Part shown: piece after piece, positions 16,172 through 24,715 of the stretch
How positions within the stretch are numbered: position 1 is the first letter of the stretch
Layout of the letters: each line of letters opens with the position of its first letter
Assembly (NCBI GenBank): GCA_024232355.1
Contig: JAAEPW010000865.1
Coordinates: 1 to 24,873, forward strand
From: Chloroflexota bacterium
Lineage (GTDB): Bacteria; Chloroflexota; Anaerolineae; B4-G1
Reading direction: 5' to 3'
Length of the DNA: 24,873 bases
Notes under the pieces: generated by a model
The model's database searches: none
Told to the model about the DNA's origin: nothing
The model's input: the letters and a program-made list of their open reading frames with translations, nothing else
Program-made: the position numbers and the translations under genes

Positions 16172-17953
16172 ATGAAGAGAATTCGGCAAGTGTTTTGGAT
16201 CGTGTCCCTCACTTTTATATTTGTGTTTGTGTTGAGTGGATGCAGTGTCAAGAGTGATCGCAGCGAAAAATCCACAGGCGACTGGAGCCGAGGCTTGTTG
16301 CTGGGAAGAACTGACATCAAACAACCTGTGTCCCTTCAAGTGGACTCAAATAAACACGCTCATCTGGTTTGGTGCGAGATTGTTGACGGAGGGGATAGTA
16401 TACTAAACTATGCCCGCCTTAACGAGCAGGGGCAAGTCCTGGTCAACGCATCTATGGGGATCGATCTGCCCAATCCACGCAAAGCACAACTGTTGATAGA
16501 CAGTGAGGACAACCTTCACATGGCCTGGCTATCGCGCAGCGGTGGTCAGCAAGGGCTATACCATACCCTGATTGATCAAGATGGTCAACCAACGCCAAGC
16601 CAGGATGCCCCCCTTCTGCTATCAAGGGAAGAAGAGGATATAGATAGCTTTCAGATGTATCTGTCAGTGGAAGGGAAAACATCGTTTGTCTGGAACAGTC
16701 AGTTGGAGGCAAATAACGAAAAGGGGATATTTCACCTCGTTCTGCATGACGCCTCTCCCACTTTGCTGATCCCTAATGGCATTGAGCCTTTCGTACTAGT
16801 CGATAACACAGGGACAATACACCTGACCTGGTTGTACCAAAAAGGACTTTTGGGCAGAGACGTCTATTACGCCACGCTGGAAGGATCACAAATCGCGCCG
16901 GAGGGAGGAAACAAGCTGACCGACTTTGAGCTTGGTGAGGGTGCAGTCTCTCATGGTCCCATCATTGGGGCGGATACAAACAACATCTATGTAATCTGGG
17001 CTGTACAGAATCTGGGCGGAGGTCTTACCCCAACGGCAGCCTTTGCCTATTATGTGAGCTTTGAACTGGGCAAACCCATGCTCACCAATTCACATTCTGT
17101 TCGCCTACCCACCAATACGGTACCACCGTATACAGAATATGCCAGCCCCTATAGCTACAACCAACTGGTTCTCCTCCCCTCTCAGGTCTTTGGTGGCAGC
17201 GATTTTACGAATGCACCATCCACAGTACAAAGCCAAGAGACCGAATTGCCGGTTACATTTAGCCTAATGGTAGCTTCTACTTCCAAAACTACTATGCAGT
17301 TGGTGACGCTAGTCATGTCCGAAGGCGAACCAATTGGTTACCAATTTGCCAGTAACACAAAAAACGCTTCTGTCCGTTCTACTATGGTCACCGACGCCGA
17401 CTCTAACCTACATATGGCCTGGATCGATACCGCCGGATTCCGGCAGTATGACATTTATTATGCGTCTACCTCACCTGAGGTAAAAATGTGGCTGGACCGA
17501 ACGAGCGGTGATGACTTGGTGCTTAACGCTGCAAACCTGATATGGGGGATCATATCGGGCATAGGCCTCATGCCTATCGTGGCCATATGGAACTTTCCGT
17601 CCCTAATATGGATCGTTTTGTTCCATATATTCAGTGGACGAGAATACCTGGACCAACTGGCCACCAAGATCGGGATGTTTGTCTCGATCATCATCTATGT
17701 GGCTTCAAAACTATTTCTCCTGCCGGGTCTATCTGAGGGCACACCGTTCCTCTATCAAGTACCAGGATCGCTAACCACCATCATTGCTTTAGCCATACCG
17801 GCGATCATCCTTCTTGTATCCATAGGAGCGATCTATATTTATACCCGGCGGTCTGAAAGGGCCACGATCTTTAAGGCATATCTCGTTTTCGCTCTCGTCG
17901 ATGGAATATCGACCGTGATACTCTATGCTCCCGGGCTCTTTAACCCGCGTTAA
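16172..17953 (+). CDS. Predicted beta-propeller lipoprotein with C-terminal membrane helices
   Basis: I do not recognise a named family for this 593-residue protein. It starts with a lipoprotein signal peptide (helix about 7-21, lipobox LSGC, lipid Cys at 24). Residues about 45-430 hold at least five copies of a loose unit of the form D-x-x-x-x-H-x-x-W followed by a tyrosine-rich strand: HAHLVWCEI, NLHMAWLSR, TIHLTWLYQ, NIYVIWAVQ and NLHMAWIDT. This pattern is typical of BNR/sialidase-like beta-propellers. From about 450 to 590 there are four or five hydrophobic helices, ending in a short tail (FNPR). A protein with both a lipid anchor and a C-terminal helix bundle is unusual. The start is backed by AAGGAG nine bases upstream. 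Sialidase activity should not be assumed; no catalytic set was identified. Confidence 0.7.
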   Translation: MKRIRQVFWIVSLTFIFVFVLSGCSVKSDRSEKSTGDWSRGLLLGRTDIKQPVSLQVDSNKHAHLVWCEIVDGGDSILNYARLNEQGQVLVNASMGIDLPNPRKAQLLIDSEDNLHMAWLSRSGGQQGLYHTLIDQDGQPTPSQDAPLLLSREEEDIDSFQMYLSVEGKTSFVWNSQLEANNEKGIFHLVLHDASPTLLIPNGIEPFVLVDNTGTIHLTWLYQKGLLGRDVYYATLEGSQIAPEGGNKLTDFELGEGAVSHGPIIGADTNNIYVIWAVQNLGGGLTPTAAFAYYVSFELGKPMLTNSHSVRLPTNTVPPYTEYASPYSYNQLVLLPSQVFGGSDFTNAPSTVQSQETELPVTFSLMVASTSKTTMQLVTLVMSEGEPIGYQFASNTKNASVRSTMVTDADSNLHMAWIDTAGFRQYDIYYASTSPEVKMWLDRTSGDDLVLNAANLIWGIISGIGLMPIVAIWNFPSLIWIVLFHIFSGREYLDQLATKIGMFVSIIIYVASKLFLLPGLSEGTPFLYQVPGSLTTIIALAIPAIILLVSIGAIYIYTRRSERATIFKAYLVFALVDGISTVILYAPGLFNPR

Positions 17954-18187
17954 GGGAATTCCAGAGAAATAAATCTCCCAAACAGATTTTGTGATGCAGT
18001 CAACGACACCTTGAAAAAGCAGATTATGATGGAATTCCTGGAGCTTTGCGGTTATTTTGAAACTCGTGTGCGATTTATGAGATTCTCTGCCGTGAATTTT
18101 GGGAGGACTTGAAAACTGGAAAAGCCCAACAAGTGTGTCTCAAATCTGAGCCACAGTTACGGTTTATTGGATCAGAGGGGAAAAAGC
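17954..18187 (+). other. Spacer between the two lipoprotein genes; Shine-Dalgarno for the second
   Basis: This 234-base gap has no credible gene. GGAATTCC occurs twice (17955-17962 and 18032-18039) and could pair in a long-loop structure, but there is no T-run making it a clear terminator. AGAGGGG at 18174-18180 is a good ribosome site for the ATG at 18188. Confidence 0.4.
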
Positions 18188-18622
18188 ATGTTGCACAAAA
18201 CAAAAAGGTTATTGCCGTTTTCAATAGCCCTCCTTTGGCTTCTGGCAGGCTGTACCTCCAACAGCCTGCCAGAACTGGCCAAGGGCAAACTGGATGAACA
18301 CATTGCCAGGTTAGACAGTTCAACACCAAGCTATGAGGTCGTGTCTGTGCAAAAAGCAAGCGGAACACCAGATGAAGAGCTGGTGGTAAACCCGATACCA
18401 GAGACACACGATCCAGGGGTATGTCCTCCTAGTTATTCGGGATCGGAAACTTGGTGTGTGGTGATTGACCAAAGCATTACGGGCACTGACGGACGCACCT
18501 TTTCTCATTTCCTGATCATAAAGCAGGGGAGATTTTGGGACGTGGAGAATCTAACAGACTCGGAAAGAGATGCGTTTCTTTACGTCGGTTGTGACAACTG
18601 GGACATTGTCGAAAAAGATTGA
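18188..18622 (+). CDS. Small hypothetical lipoprotein
   Basis: This 144-residue protein has a lipoprotein signal peptide (basic MLHKTKR, hydrophobic stretch, lipobox LAGC with lipid Cys at 22) and a short soluble domain I cannot assign. The domain holds three further cysteines (in GVCPPSY, TWCVVID and VGCDNW) and an acidic C-terminus. I chose the ATG at 18188 because AGAGGGG precedes it at ideal spacing; a TTG at 18167 would put seven polar residues before the signal and lacks that support. It follows the beta-propeller lipoprotein gene on the same strand and converges on the hydrolase gene, whose stop is only 13 bases away with no obvious terminator between them. Confidence 0.75.
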   Translation: MLHKTKRLLPFSIALLWLLAGCTSNSLPELAKGKLDEHIARLDSSTPSYEVVSVQKASGTPDEELVVNPIPETHDPGVCPPSYSGSETWCVVIDQSITGTDGRTFSHFLIIKQGRFWDVENLTDSERDAFLYVGCDNWDIVEKD

Positions 18623-18635
18623 ACCCGAGATTGAT

Positions 18636-20660
18636 CTAGAATCGAAACCCTAATATATTCCAGTAACTCGCAAACCAGATGAAACCCAGCGCAGCCAGCG
18701 TGACGAGCAAATAGTGCCCGCGCCTGGCTGTTGACTGGGTGTCGTCTTGCCATACCCGCAATATGGAAAAAGGAAGCACGAGGGTGATAACGACTGCGAA
18801 CGATGCCAGCCAGGGTAGCACGTGCAACAAAGGAGAAGCATTGTAACTGCTGATCCCTTGTACATTGTCTGGAACAACCACGGTCAGCACAACCCCCCAG
18901 AGTCCCACCAATACCATCAGATTCAGACAACTGACCAAGCCCGCCAGAAATGTTGCCGACGTTAACCGCCCAGGGGTGATCTTTTTCCCACCTCGCCAGC
19001 GACGCAACAGATAGCTCAACGGCCAACCAACACCCACAAAGAGAAAAATTAGGACAAAGAAAAGTATCAAGAGCAATTGAGTTACTGCCCACCCATACCA
19101 GGGACGCGAGCCGTAGCGTCCTGTTGCGTCAAATTCTCCAGTTGCGTCAAGAGCGGGAACAACTTGAACGATCTGATCTTTGCCAAACGTTGCCTGATCG
19201 TCCGTACGCTCCAGAATCCACGAACTCGTTGTTTCTGTCAAACCTGGCGCAAACGCAGAGCCTGTTGCTGCGTCAACCAACAGATTGTGATCGGCCTCTG
19301 GAAAAACGACAACCGTATAGTCTCGGTTGCCTGCCTCATCAAGCGCCTCGGCGATCGCGACCGCACTGTCACCAGGGGGGACCACCTCATCCTCCAAGCC
19401 GTAAAGCGCGCACGTGGGCTGTTCGATCCGAGTCCAGAACGAGGTCGGGGCCAAATCAGCCTCAGTCGCACTATGCCTGTCCAGCAGACGCTCCCAATCC
19501 TGGGAAAGCTTGGCATACTTGAGGCCCATCTCGATCACCCGCTCCGGGTAACCTGCATCCAGATACTGTTTGTCTCTACGCCACAACTCGAGCTGATTCC
19601 ACGACACGCCTGGGGCAGACCCAACGATGACGAAAGAGACATCCTGCAAACGGGCTGCCACCATGGGGGCCACCCGCCCTCCCTGACTGAATCCCCATAC
19701 CCCTACTTGTGCCGGATTGACCTCCAAATGGCTGGTCAAGAAACGAACTCCGGCCAGCGCGTCCGCAGCCAAATCATCCAGTGTCGCCGCTTGCCGATTC
19801 CCCGTCGAGTTTCCACTGCCCCGCTTGTCATAGATGAGGGCAGCAATGCCCTGACGCGCAAAATGATCGGCAAAAATGCGGTAGAGTTGGCGCTCGGCTG
19901 CCCCAGCTCCGTGAATCAAGATCACTGCTGGGTGCGGTCTCTCCGTCGGCGGCATCAACAACGTACCTGCCAAAACAACGTCTCCACTCGAGAAACGTAC
20001 ATCCTCCTCCCGGTAATATTTTACCCTGGGTAGAAATTGTTCTTCTGCTAAAGGGGCCAGTACCTGATGAATCGTCAAGCCAGTGACGTGAGCCTGCGCA
20101 TTGCGCACAAAGGTAATTTCCTCGCCCGCAGCCGACAAAAACCCGTTCTCTGCCAGAGGGAACAGAATCACTTGTCGTCCCGAGTCCATGTAAAAGAGAT
20201 GTTCCACCCCATCTGATCGTGCCACCAACATCAACCGCCCCAAATCTGATTGATAATTACCGATGTAAGCGGTGTACGCATCGGTCGTCATCGTCGTCAG
20301 CCGTGCCAGGTAGAAATCTCCGTGTTCCTGGGCCTGCACCACGTGGCCGGAAACAGTATCCTCGGCCAGTTCTCCGTCAAAGGCGAGTGCCGCCGTTTCA
20401 AAGTGAACGCTTGACGCTTCCAGCCGGACAGCGATCAAAGCCGAAAAATGGCCATCCTGAACGAGATAACCGCCGTCTCCTTGGTCGTCAAAGCCAACGA
20501 TAACCAGGGTCCATTCCCCCTCTATGTTGAATCCACCTACCCATTGACCGGAAATGGCCGATTCTTGTGCGCAGACCACTTGCCCTAGGCCGGCTAGCAG
20601 AAACAGAATTATGCCCACGCGAATGGCGGGCTTGATCACATCACGGATGTTGTAGAACAA
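18636..20660 (-). CDS. Exported alpha/beta hydrolase (dienelactone/S9-like) with C-terminal membrane tail
   Basis: This 674-residue protein has a signal peptide or anchor (about 12-31, ending near VVCAQ), a beta-rich N-terminal domain (about 35-215) and an alpha/beta hydrolase domain (about 220-485). Visible hydrolase features are the oxyanion HGAG (250-253), the nucleophile Ser325 in GFSQGG, a likely acid Asp424 in GLEDEVVP, and His458 in EADHNL. Four hydrophobic segments follow (about 525-550, 568-596, 612-636, 648-668), so the enzyme would be membrane-bound with its catalytic domain outside. The start is a TTG supported by GGAG eight bases upstream. It begins 18 bases after the stop of permease fusion B, so the two are very likely cotranscribed. 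An esterase or peptidase acting on material handled by that transporter is plausible but not shown. Confidence 0.85.
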   Translation of the reverse strand: MFYNIRDVIKPAIRVGIILFLLAGLGQVVCAQESAISGQWVGGFNIEGEWTLVIVGFDDQGDGGYLVQDGHFSALIAVRLEASSVHFETAALAFDGELAEDTVSGHVVQAQEHGDFYLARLTTMTTDAYTAYIGNYQSDLGRLMLVARSDGVEHLFYMDSGRQVILFPLAENGFLSAAGEEITFVRNAQAHVTGLTIHQVLAPLAEEQFLPRVKYYREEDVRFSSGDVVLAGTLLMPPTERPHPAVILIHGAGAAERQLYRIFADHFARQGIAALIYDKRGSGNSTGNRQAATLDDLAADALAGVRFLTSHLEVNPAQVGVWGFSQGGRVAPMVAARLQDVSFVIVGSAPGVSWNQLELWRRDKQYLDAGYPERVIEMGLKYAKLSQDWERLLDRHSATEADLAPTSFWTRIEQPTCALYGLEDEVVPPGDSAVAIAEALDEAGNRDYTVVVFPEADHNLLVDAATGSAFAPGLTETTSSWILERTDDQATFGKDQIVQVVPALDATGEFDATGRYGSRPWYGWAVTQLLLILFFVLIFLFVGVGWPLSYLLRRWRGGKKITPGRLTSATFLAGLVSCLNLMVLVGLWGVVLTVVVPDNVQGISSYNASPLLHVLPWLASFAVVITLVLPFSILRVWQDDTQSTARRGHYLLVTLAALGFIWFASYWNILGFRF

Positions 20661-20678
20661 CTCACTAACTCCATCGAT

Positions 20679-23600
20679 CTAGTACTCGCGCTCACGGCCC
20701 AAAATCATGAGCGACAAGGCCAGAGTGCGACCAGTCTCCTCTAGACTATCGACCGATATGTTTGCCAGCGTGTCGGTCGACAAACGAGAGTGCTCGTCCC
20801 ATCCTTCCCAAAACAAGCGCACGGTTGGTGCTTTCTGTCCCTCTTGAACCCCGGAGAGCATGCTTTCTCCCTCATAGATGACGCTGATGTCTATTGTCTC
20901 GTCGGCCCGCACAGTGGTTACTCCCGTACGTTTGGCAGTTTTCTCGAACAATTCCGCCAAACGCAAGCTGCCGCCAGCCGAAATCCCCAATCGGTCTCCC
21001 GTCCCCCCGCCGACGCCGCGCAGCTTTACAATGGCCTCCAACTTGAAATTGGTAAAACCAGGCTGAGCCTGCAAGAAACGGGTCACGTCTGGGTCCGAAA
21101 CGCTTTCCCCCCCCTCCAATCCTTCTCCACTATACGCCACAAAGAGAAATGATCGGTACGGTTCATAATCCGTTTCCTGCATCACACGAATGGCTTCCAG
21201 CATCACGGCAACACCGCTGGCATTGTTATTTGCGGCCGGGTAGATAATGCCCTCCGTGTCTGGGGGAGGAGTGTCATATTGTGCCATAACAACGATCAAC
21301 TCTGTATCTAGACAATCAGCGCAGCGGTCATATCCATATATTCCAGGTAAATAGCCAATCACATTCTGTACCGGCCATCTTTCTTCCAGAGTTCCTTCCA
21401 CTTTTACACGTACTCGAGTCTGCAAGCCCATTTCAAACACTTGTTCCATATCCAATTCGGCGGATTTCTCCCGCAATTCGGCTATCGTATACTCCGAACC
21501 AGCCAACAAACGGTCGGCCGTCTCCTCCGAGATCCACAGCCATGGAGGCAAAGTTTCCCCTCCATACAACCCGCGGCTGCCAATCGTAAACCGTCGCATC
21601 AGTTGGTCGGGGTCGTCCGTCACCACGAGCATACCATCCTTGGGAACACGGCGAGACAAGTATTCAGCTTCGCGGTCAGAGAGCAGCAGTAAAACCTCCC
21701 CTGAAAAATCAGCCCGATCCAACTCTGGGTAGGTGGTACGCCAGCCACTCGATATGTTTGTGCCCCCCTGTTGGCCCATAGCGATAAATCGCACCGGGCT
21801 ACTCGCCTCGCCGTTGACTGCATAGAGACCTGCATAAGCCGCATAATCCTTGCCGTAAATGGGGGATGGGCCGCCATCCTCAATGGCGAACAATGGAATA
21901 GTTTCCAGGTTCATAAAACCACGGGAGCATTCTTGAAAATAGGTGTTCTCTCGACCGCCAATTTGCACGCCCATCGCCTCGAATTCGTTGGCGATATATT
22001 CGGCGGCTAAATCTATGCCCGGCGTACCCAATGCACGTCCGTAGAAACTTGGATCGGTCAGAGCCGTGACGTGGCCTAATGCTTGATCACCGTCAAATTC
22101 TTGTGCTTGTTGTCTGTAATAAGCCAAAGCGCCACTGTTGCCACTCAACCAGTTCAGGCCTACCAAGGCCACCATCGTCAAAGTGACCGTATACCGGTTG
22201 ACGATTCGGTTGATGATCAAGTTCCCTTGGTCTACCAGGCGACGAAAGCCTTCACCAAAAAGGTTAAAACTCAAGATGGCAGTAAAAAAGGCCGCCATAG
22301 GATAAAGGGCCGTCCAGGGATAACTGCGCGCCTGATAACGCAGATTGCTCAAAAGTGCGCCCCACTCTGGCACATCCGAGTAGTGCACTTTGCCGCCAGG
22401 GGTCAGCATGACGGCACCGCCGCCAATGAAAATACTGATAAAACCCAGCTCGCCCAACAGCATGAGCACCGCCCCCATTTCCAAGGCAACGATGGATATG
22501 AGAGCTGAAAGCAGATTGGGCAAGACGTGACGGGAGATAATGCGGGGCGTGCGTGCCCCCACGGAAACTGCGCTTTCGATGTAGGGTTGGGGCCGGATGG
22601 CGATCACCTCACTGCGCACAAATTGCATGATCTCACCCCAACCGACAAAGCACAAGGCGATGACAAAAGGCGGCATCCCTTGCCGAATGCCCAGTGCCAG
22701 GATGAGGATCATTGCCAGGAGAAGCGTCGGAAAGGCCGAGACAACCTCAGCCGTGCCCAGAATAAGACGATCCAGGCGACTACCGGTCGTCCAGCCCGCG
22801 ATAGCACCCAGCACAACTCCGACCACCGTGCGTGCAGAGACCGCCATCACAGCCAATATGAGGGTCTGTTGGGCTCCGGCCAGAATCAAGCTCATCATAC
22901 CTCGCCCCAAAACATCAGTCCCCCATGGAAACATCTGACTCGGCACAAATGGAGGGGTATTGAACTTGCCATCAATTTGCATCAGCCCTTGCATACGGTA
23001 GGGATTGGTGGGGGTTAACCTGGGTCCGAAAAAGACAACGACGACGAGACCTAGTACCAGCAAACCACCTACAGTCAAGGGGAAATTTCCCAAAACAGCC
23101 CGCAAAGTTGACTTTTTACCATTTGCCAAAGTACTCGTCGTCTCATCTTCCGCTTGCACGCCGTGGAAAGACCCGGGTACCCCTTCTGCATTCGCGTGGG
23201 AACGAGCGCGGCGCTGCTTGAACCAACCAGTAATCGCATTATCCGTCAACAGATCAACAAAGTCATCCAGTTTCGCCTTGATCGCCTCTAGTGGCCTTTG
23301 CCGCTTGTCTGAAGCAATGTGTGCGGGTGTCTCCCATAGCCTTGGGTCAATAAAACGATAGCTTAACTCTAGAATCAGATTCACCAAAATGAACAATATC
23401 CCCAGGCAAAGCGATAAAGCAACTGTCAGGTTGTCGTCCTGTTGCGCGATTCCCTTTAGCAACATGAGGCCCACACCGGGCCAGCCGAAATAAAACTCGA
23501 CCACCGGCAAGCTGCTCAGAGAAAAGCGCAGCGAAACGCCAATGGTAGTCAAGATGGGGATAGCTGCGTTGCGTATGACGTGAATAGCCATAACTTGTAA

Positions 23601-24326
23601 CGGGTACAGTCCTTTACCGCGTGCGGTGCGCACGTAATCTTGCTGCAGCACTTGTCGTACAGAGACAAAGGCGATGCGTGTGATCTGGGCGATGGGACGA
23701 GCCGCCAGAACCAACATGGGTAGAATCAGGTGCTTGTCCCAACCAAAGCCACCAACGGGCAGCAATGACTGTCCCACCCGTCGCGTGTAGGTAGTGAGCG
23801 CCAATTGCAGCAAAAAAGCGGCAAAAAAACTAGGAATAGAAACACCAACCAGTGTGGAAAGGAGAATGCCTAACGAGCGCTGAGAGCGGCCACTGGCGGC
23901 CAGTATGCCCAAAAAGCTGCCCAGCGAGGCAGCAAAAAGCAGTGAAATTCCCAGCAAGCCCAAGCTGCGAGGCAGTGTCTCGGCAATGACCTGGGTCACG
24001 GGGATAGAGAGCCAGGTTTTGCTCCCGGCTGAGGTCAGGCCCAGATCGCCGTGTAAGAGACGACCCACGTAAGCCGCAGTTCTAGGAAAGGCACGGCCCA
24101 CCGCAGGACCAAACTCGGTACCACGAGCCATATCTAACCCCAGATAGCTGAGAAATATGATGGACAACAGCACCAAGATGCCAAACGTCAACCGTTCGGC
24201 GACAAAGGCAAGAATACCACTGACTGCTTTCCACAGCGACGCCGGTGATATGGCTGTCTCAAAATGTGGTGATTCATCAGGATCAGCAGTGGTATGAATT
24301 GTTTGAGAAAGTGTTGAATCTGTCAT
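20679..24326 (-). CDS. Fused Opp/Dpp permease pair with M28-peptidase-like ectodomain (copy B)
   Basis: This 1215-residue paralog of the gene at 12314-15970 has the same order: DppB-type permease (about 40-330; loop QDYVRTARGKGL), charged linker, DppC-type permease (about 412-698; WGTDVLGRGM, IESAVSVGARTPRIISRHVL), an extra helix (about 711-727), then the M28-like ectodomain (about 745-1212). Motifs match copy A closely, for example VGGFGWDKH and PAANNNASGVAVMLEAIR. All five expected zinc ligands are replaced: Q1016, N1034, G1069, K1101 and R1181. The nearby general-base Glu is kept. Two extra cysteines (RCADCLD) sit in a loop before the first metal position. I chose the ATG at 24326 because GAGGTG precedes it and the start MTDSTLSQ parallels MTEKIAEQ of copy A; an in-frame GTG at 24344 is the alternative. 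It heads the unit with the hydrolase gene. Confidence 0.88.
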   Translation of the reverse strand: MTDSTLSQTIHTTADPDESPHFETAISPASLWKAVSGILAFVAERLTFGILVLLSIIFLSYLGLDMARGTEFGPAVGRAFPRTAAYVGRLLHGDLGLTSAGSKTWLSIPVTQVIAETLPRSLGLLGISLLFAASLGSFLGILAASGRSQRSLGILLSTLVGVSIPSFFAAFLLQLALTTYTRRVGQSLLPVGGFGWDKHLILPMLVLAARPIAQITRIAFVSVRQVLQQDYVRTARGKGLYPLQVMAIHVIRNAAIPILTTIGVSLRFSLSSLPVVEFYFGWPGVGLMLLKGIAQQDDNLTVALSLCLGILFILVNLILELSYRFIDPRLWETPAHIASDKRQRPLEAIKAKLDDFVDLLTDNAITGWFKQRRARSHANAEGVPGSFHGVQAEDETTSTLANGKKSTLRAVLGNFPLTVGGLLVLGLVVVVFFGPRLTPTNPYRMQGLMQIDGKFNTPPFVPSQMFPWGTDVLGRGMMSLILAGAQQTLILAVMAVSARTVVGVVLGAIAGWTTGSRLDRLILGTAEVVSAFPTLLLAMILILALGIRQGMPPFVIALCFVGWGEIMQFVRSEVIAIRPQPYIESAVSVGARTPRIISRHVLPNLLSALISIVALEMGAVLMLLGELGFISIFIGGGAVMLTPGGKVHYSDVPEWGALLSNLRYQARSYPWTALYPMAAFFTAILSFNLFGEGFRRLVDQGNLIINRIVNRYTVTLTMVALVGLNWLSGNSGALAYYRQQAQEFDGDQALGHVTALTDPSFYGRALGTPGIDLAAEYIANEFEAMGVQIGGRENTYFQECSRGFMNLETIPLFAIEDGGPSPIYGKDYAAYAGLYAVNGEASSPVRFIAMGQQGGTNISSGWRTTYPELDRADFSGEVLLLLSDREAEYLSRRVPKDGMLVVTDDPDQLMRRFTIGSRGLYGGETLPPWLWISEETADRLLAGSEYTIAELREKSAELDMEQVFEMGLQTRVRVKVEGTLEERWPVQNVIGYLPGIYGYDRCADCLDTELIVVMAQYDTPPPDTEGIIYPAANNNASGVAVMLEAIRVMQETDYEPYRSFLFVAYSGEGLEGGESVSDPDVTRFLQAQPGFTNFKLEAIVKLRGVGGGTGDRLGISAGGSLRLAELFEKTAKRTGVTTVRADETIDISVIYEGESMLSGVQEGQKAPTVRLFWEGWDEHSRLSTDTLANISVDSLEETGRTLALSLMILGREREY

Positions 24327-24423
24327 ATCTAACGCACACCTCACCTATCTTGAAACAGGGCTATTCAATTCCAATCGCCTTGGCTACCATCGCACGGCGC
24401 TGTATCATGTAGCATCAAAGACA

Positions 24424-24555
24424 AGTTCCCCGTTGAGTGTTGTCGGGTAAAACTGGTAATTTTTCACCGCACAGGCACAAAGATCGTCAAGTTTCATCGT
24501 TTTCTTTGCGGTGAGATTTAAGTAATTCTTGTCACCAACACTTGAGAGGGGAACT
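24424..24555. repeat. Imperfect inverted-repeat element upstream of fusion B
   Basis: The outer arms are AGTTCCCCGTTGAGTGTTG (24424-24442) and CAACACTTGAGAGGGGAACT (24536-24555). The inner arms are TCACCGCA (24464-24471) and TGCGGTGA (24507-24514). The inner text TTTCTTTGCGGTGA resembles short sequences often found between genes in Chloroflexota and other bacteria. It looks like a non-autonomous repeat with no coding capacity. It may lie in or upstream of the promoter region of the fusion B gene. Confidence 0.55.
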
Positions 24556-24598
24556 ATCCAAAAGTAATTTTTGTTTTCATGTGCGTTTCACAAGTAGA

Positions 24599-24715
24599 CA
24601 CTGGTTCAGTTGAGTGGGATTGTGACGTAGCCGCGCTTTCCTCGTAGTGTTCCAGTCCATCAGTGCAAAAAGTTATTGCGTGGAATGGAATCCGTGGCTA
24701 CAACCCTATTCAAGT
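24599..24715. repeat. Palindromic MITE-like repeat, copy 2 (inverted relative of 1-138)
   Basis: It begins CACTGGTTCAGTTGAGTGGG (from 24599) and contains GTAGCCGCGCTTTCC. Its far end has GGCTACAACCCTATTCAA, a degraded counterpart of the terminal repeat. Compared with the element at 1-138 it lies in opposite orientation and has a diverged, shorter middle. Confidence 0.6.

Noticed and set aside
16172..17953. Calling the propeller lipoprotein a sialidase
   Set aside because: The repeats look propeller-like, but no canonical Asp-box series or sialidase catalytic set was found.
18167..18187. TTG start for the small lipoprotein
   Set aside because: The ATG at 18188 has an ideal AGAGGGG ribosome site and gives a compact lipoprotein signal peptide.
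19077..20033. Long plus-strand frame (318 codons) opposite the hydrolase gene
   Set aside because: It is antisense to a hydrolase with intact catalytic motifs and shows no domain or signal of its own.
24327..24344. GTG start for fusion B at 24344
   Set aside because: The ATG at 24326 has GAGGTG upstream and its N-terminus parallels that of the paralog.
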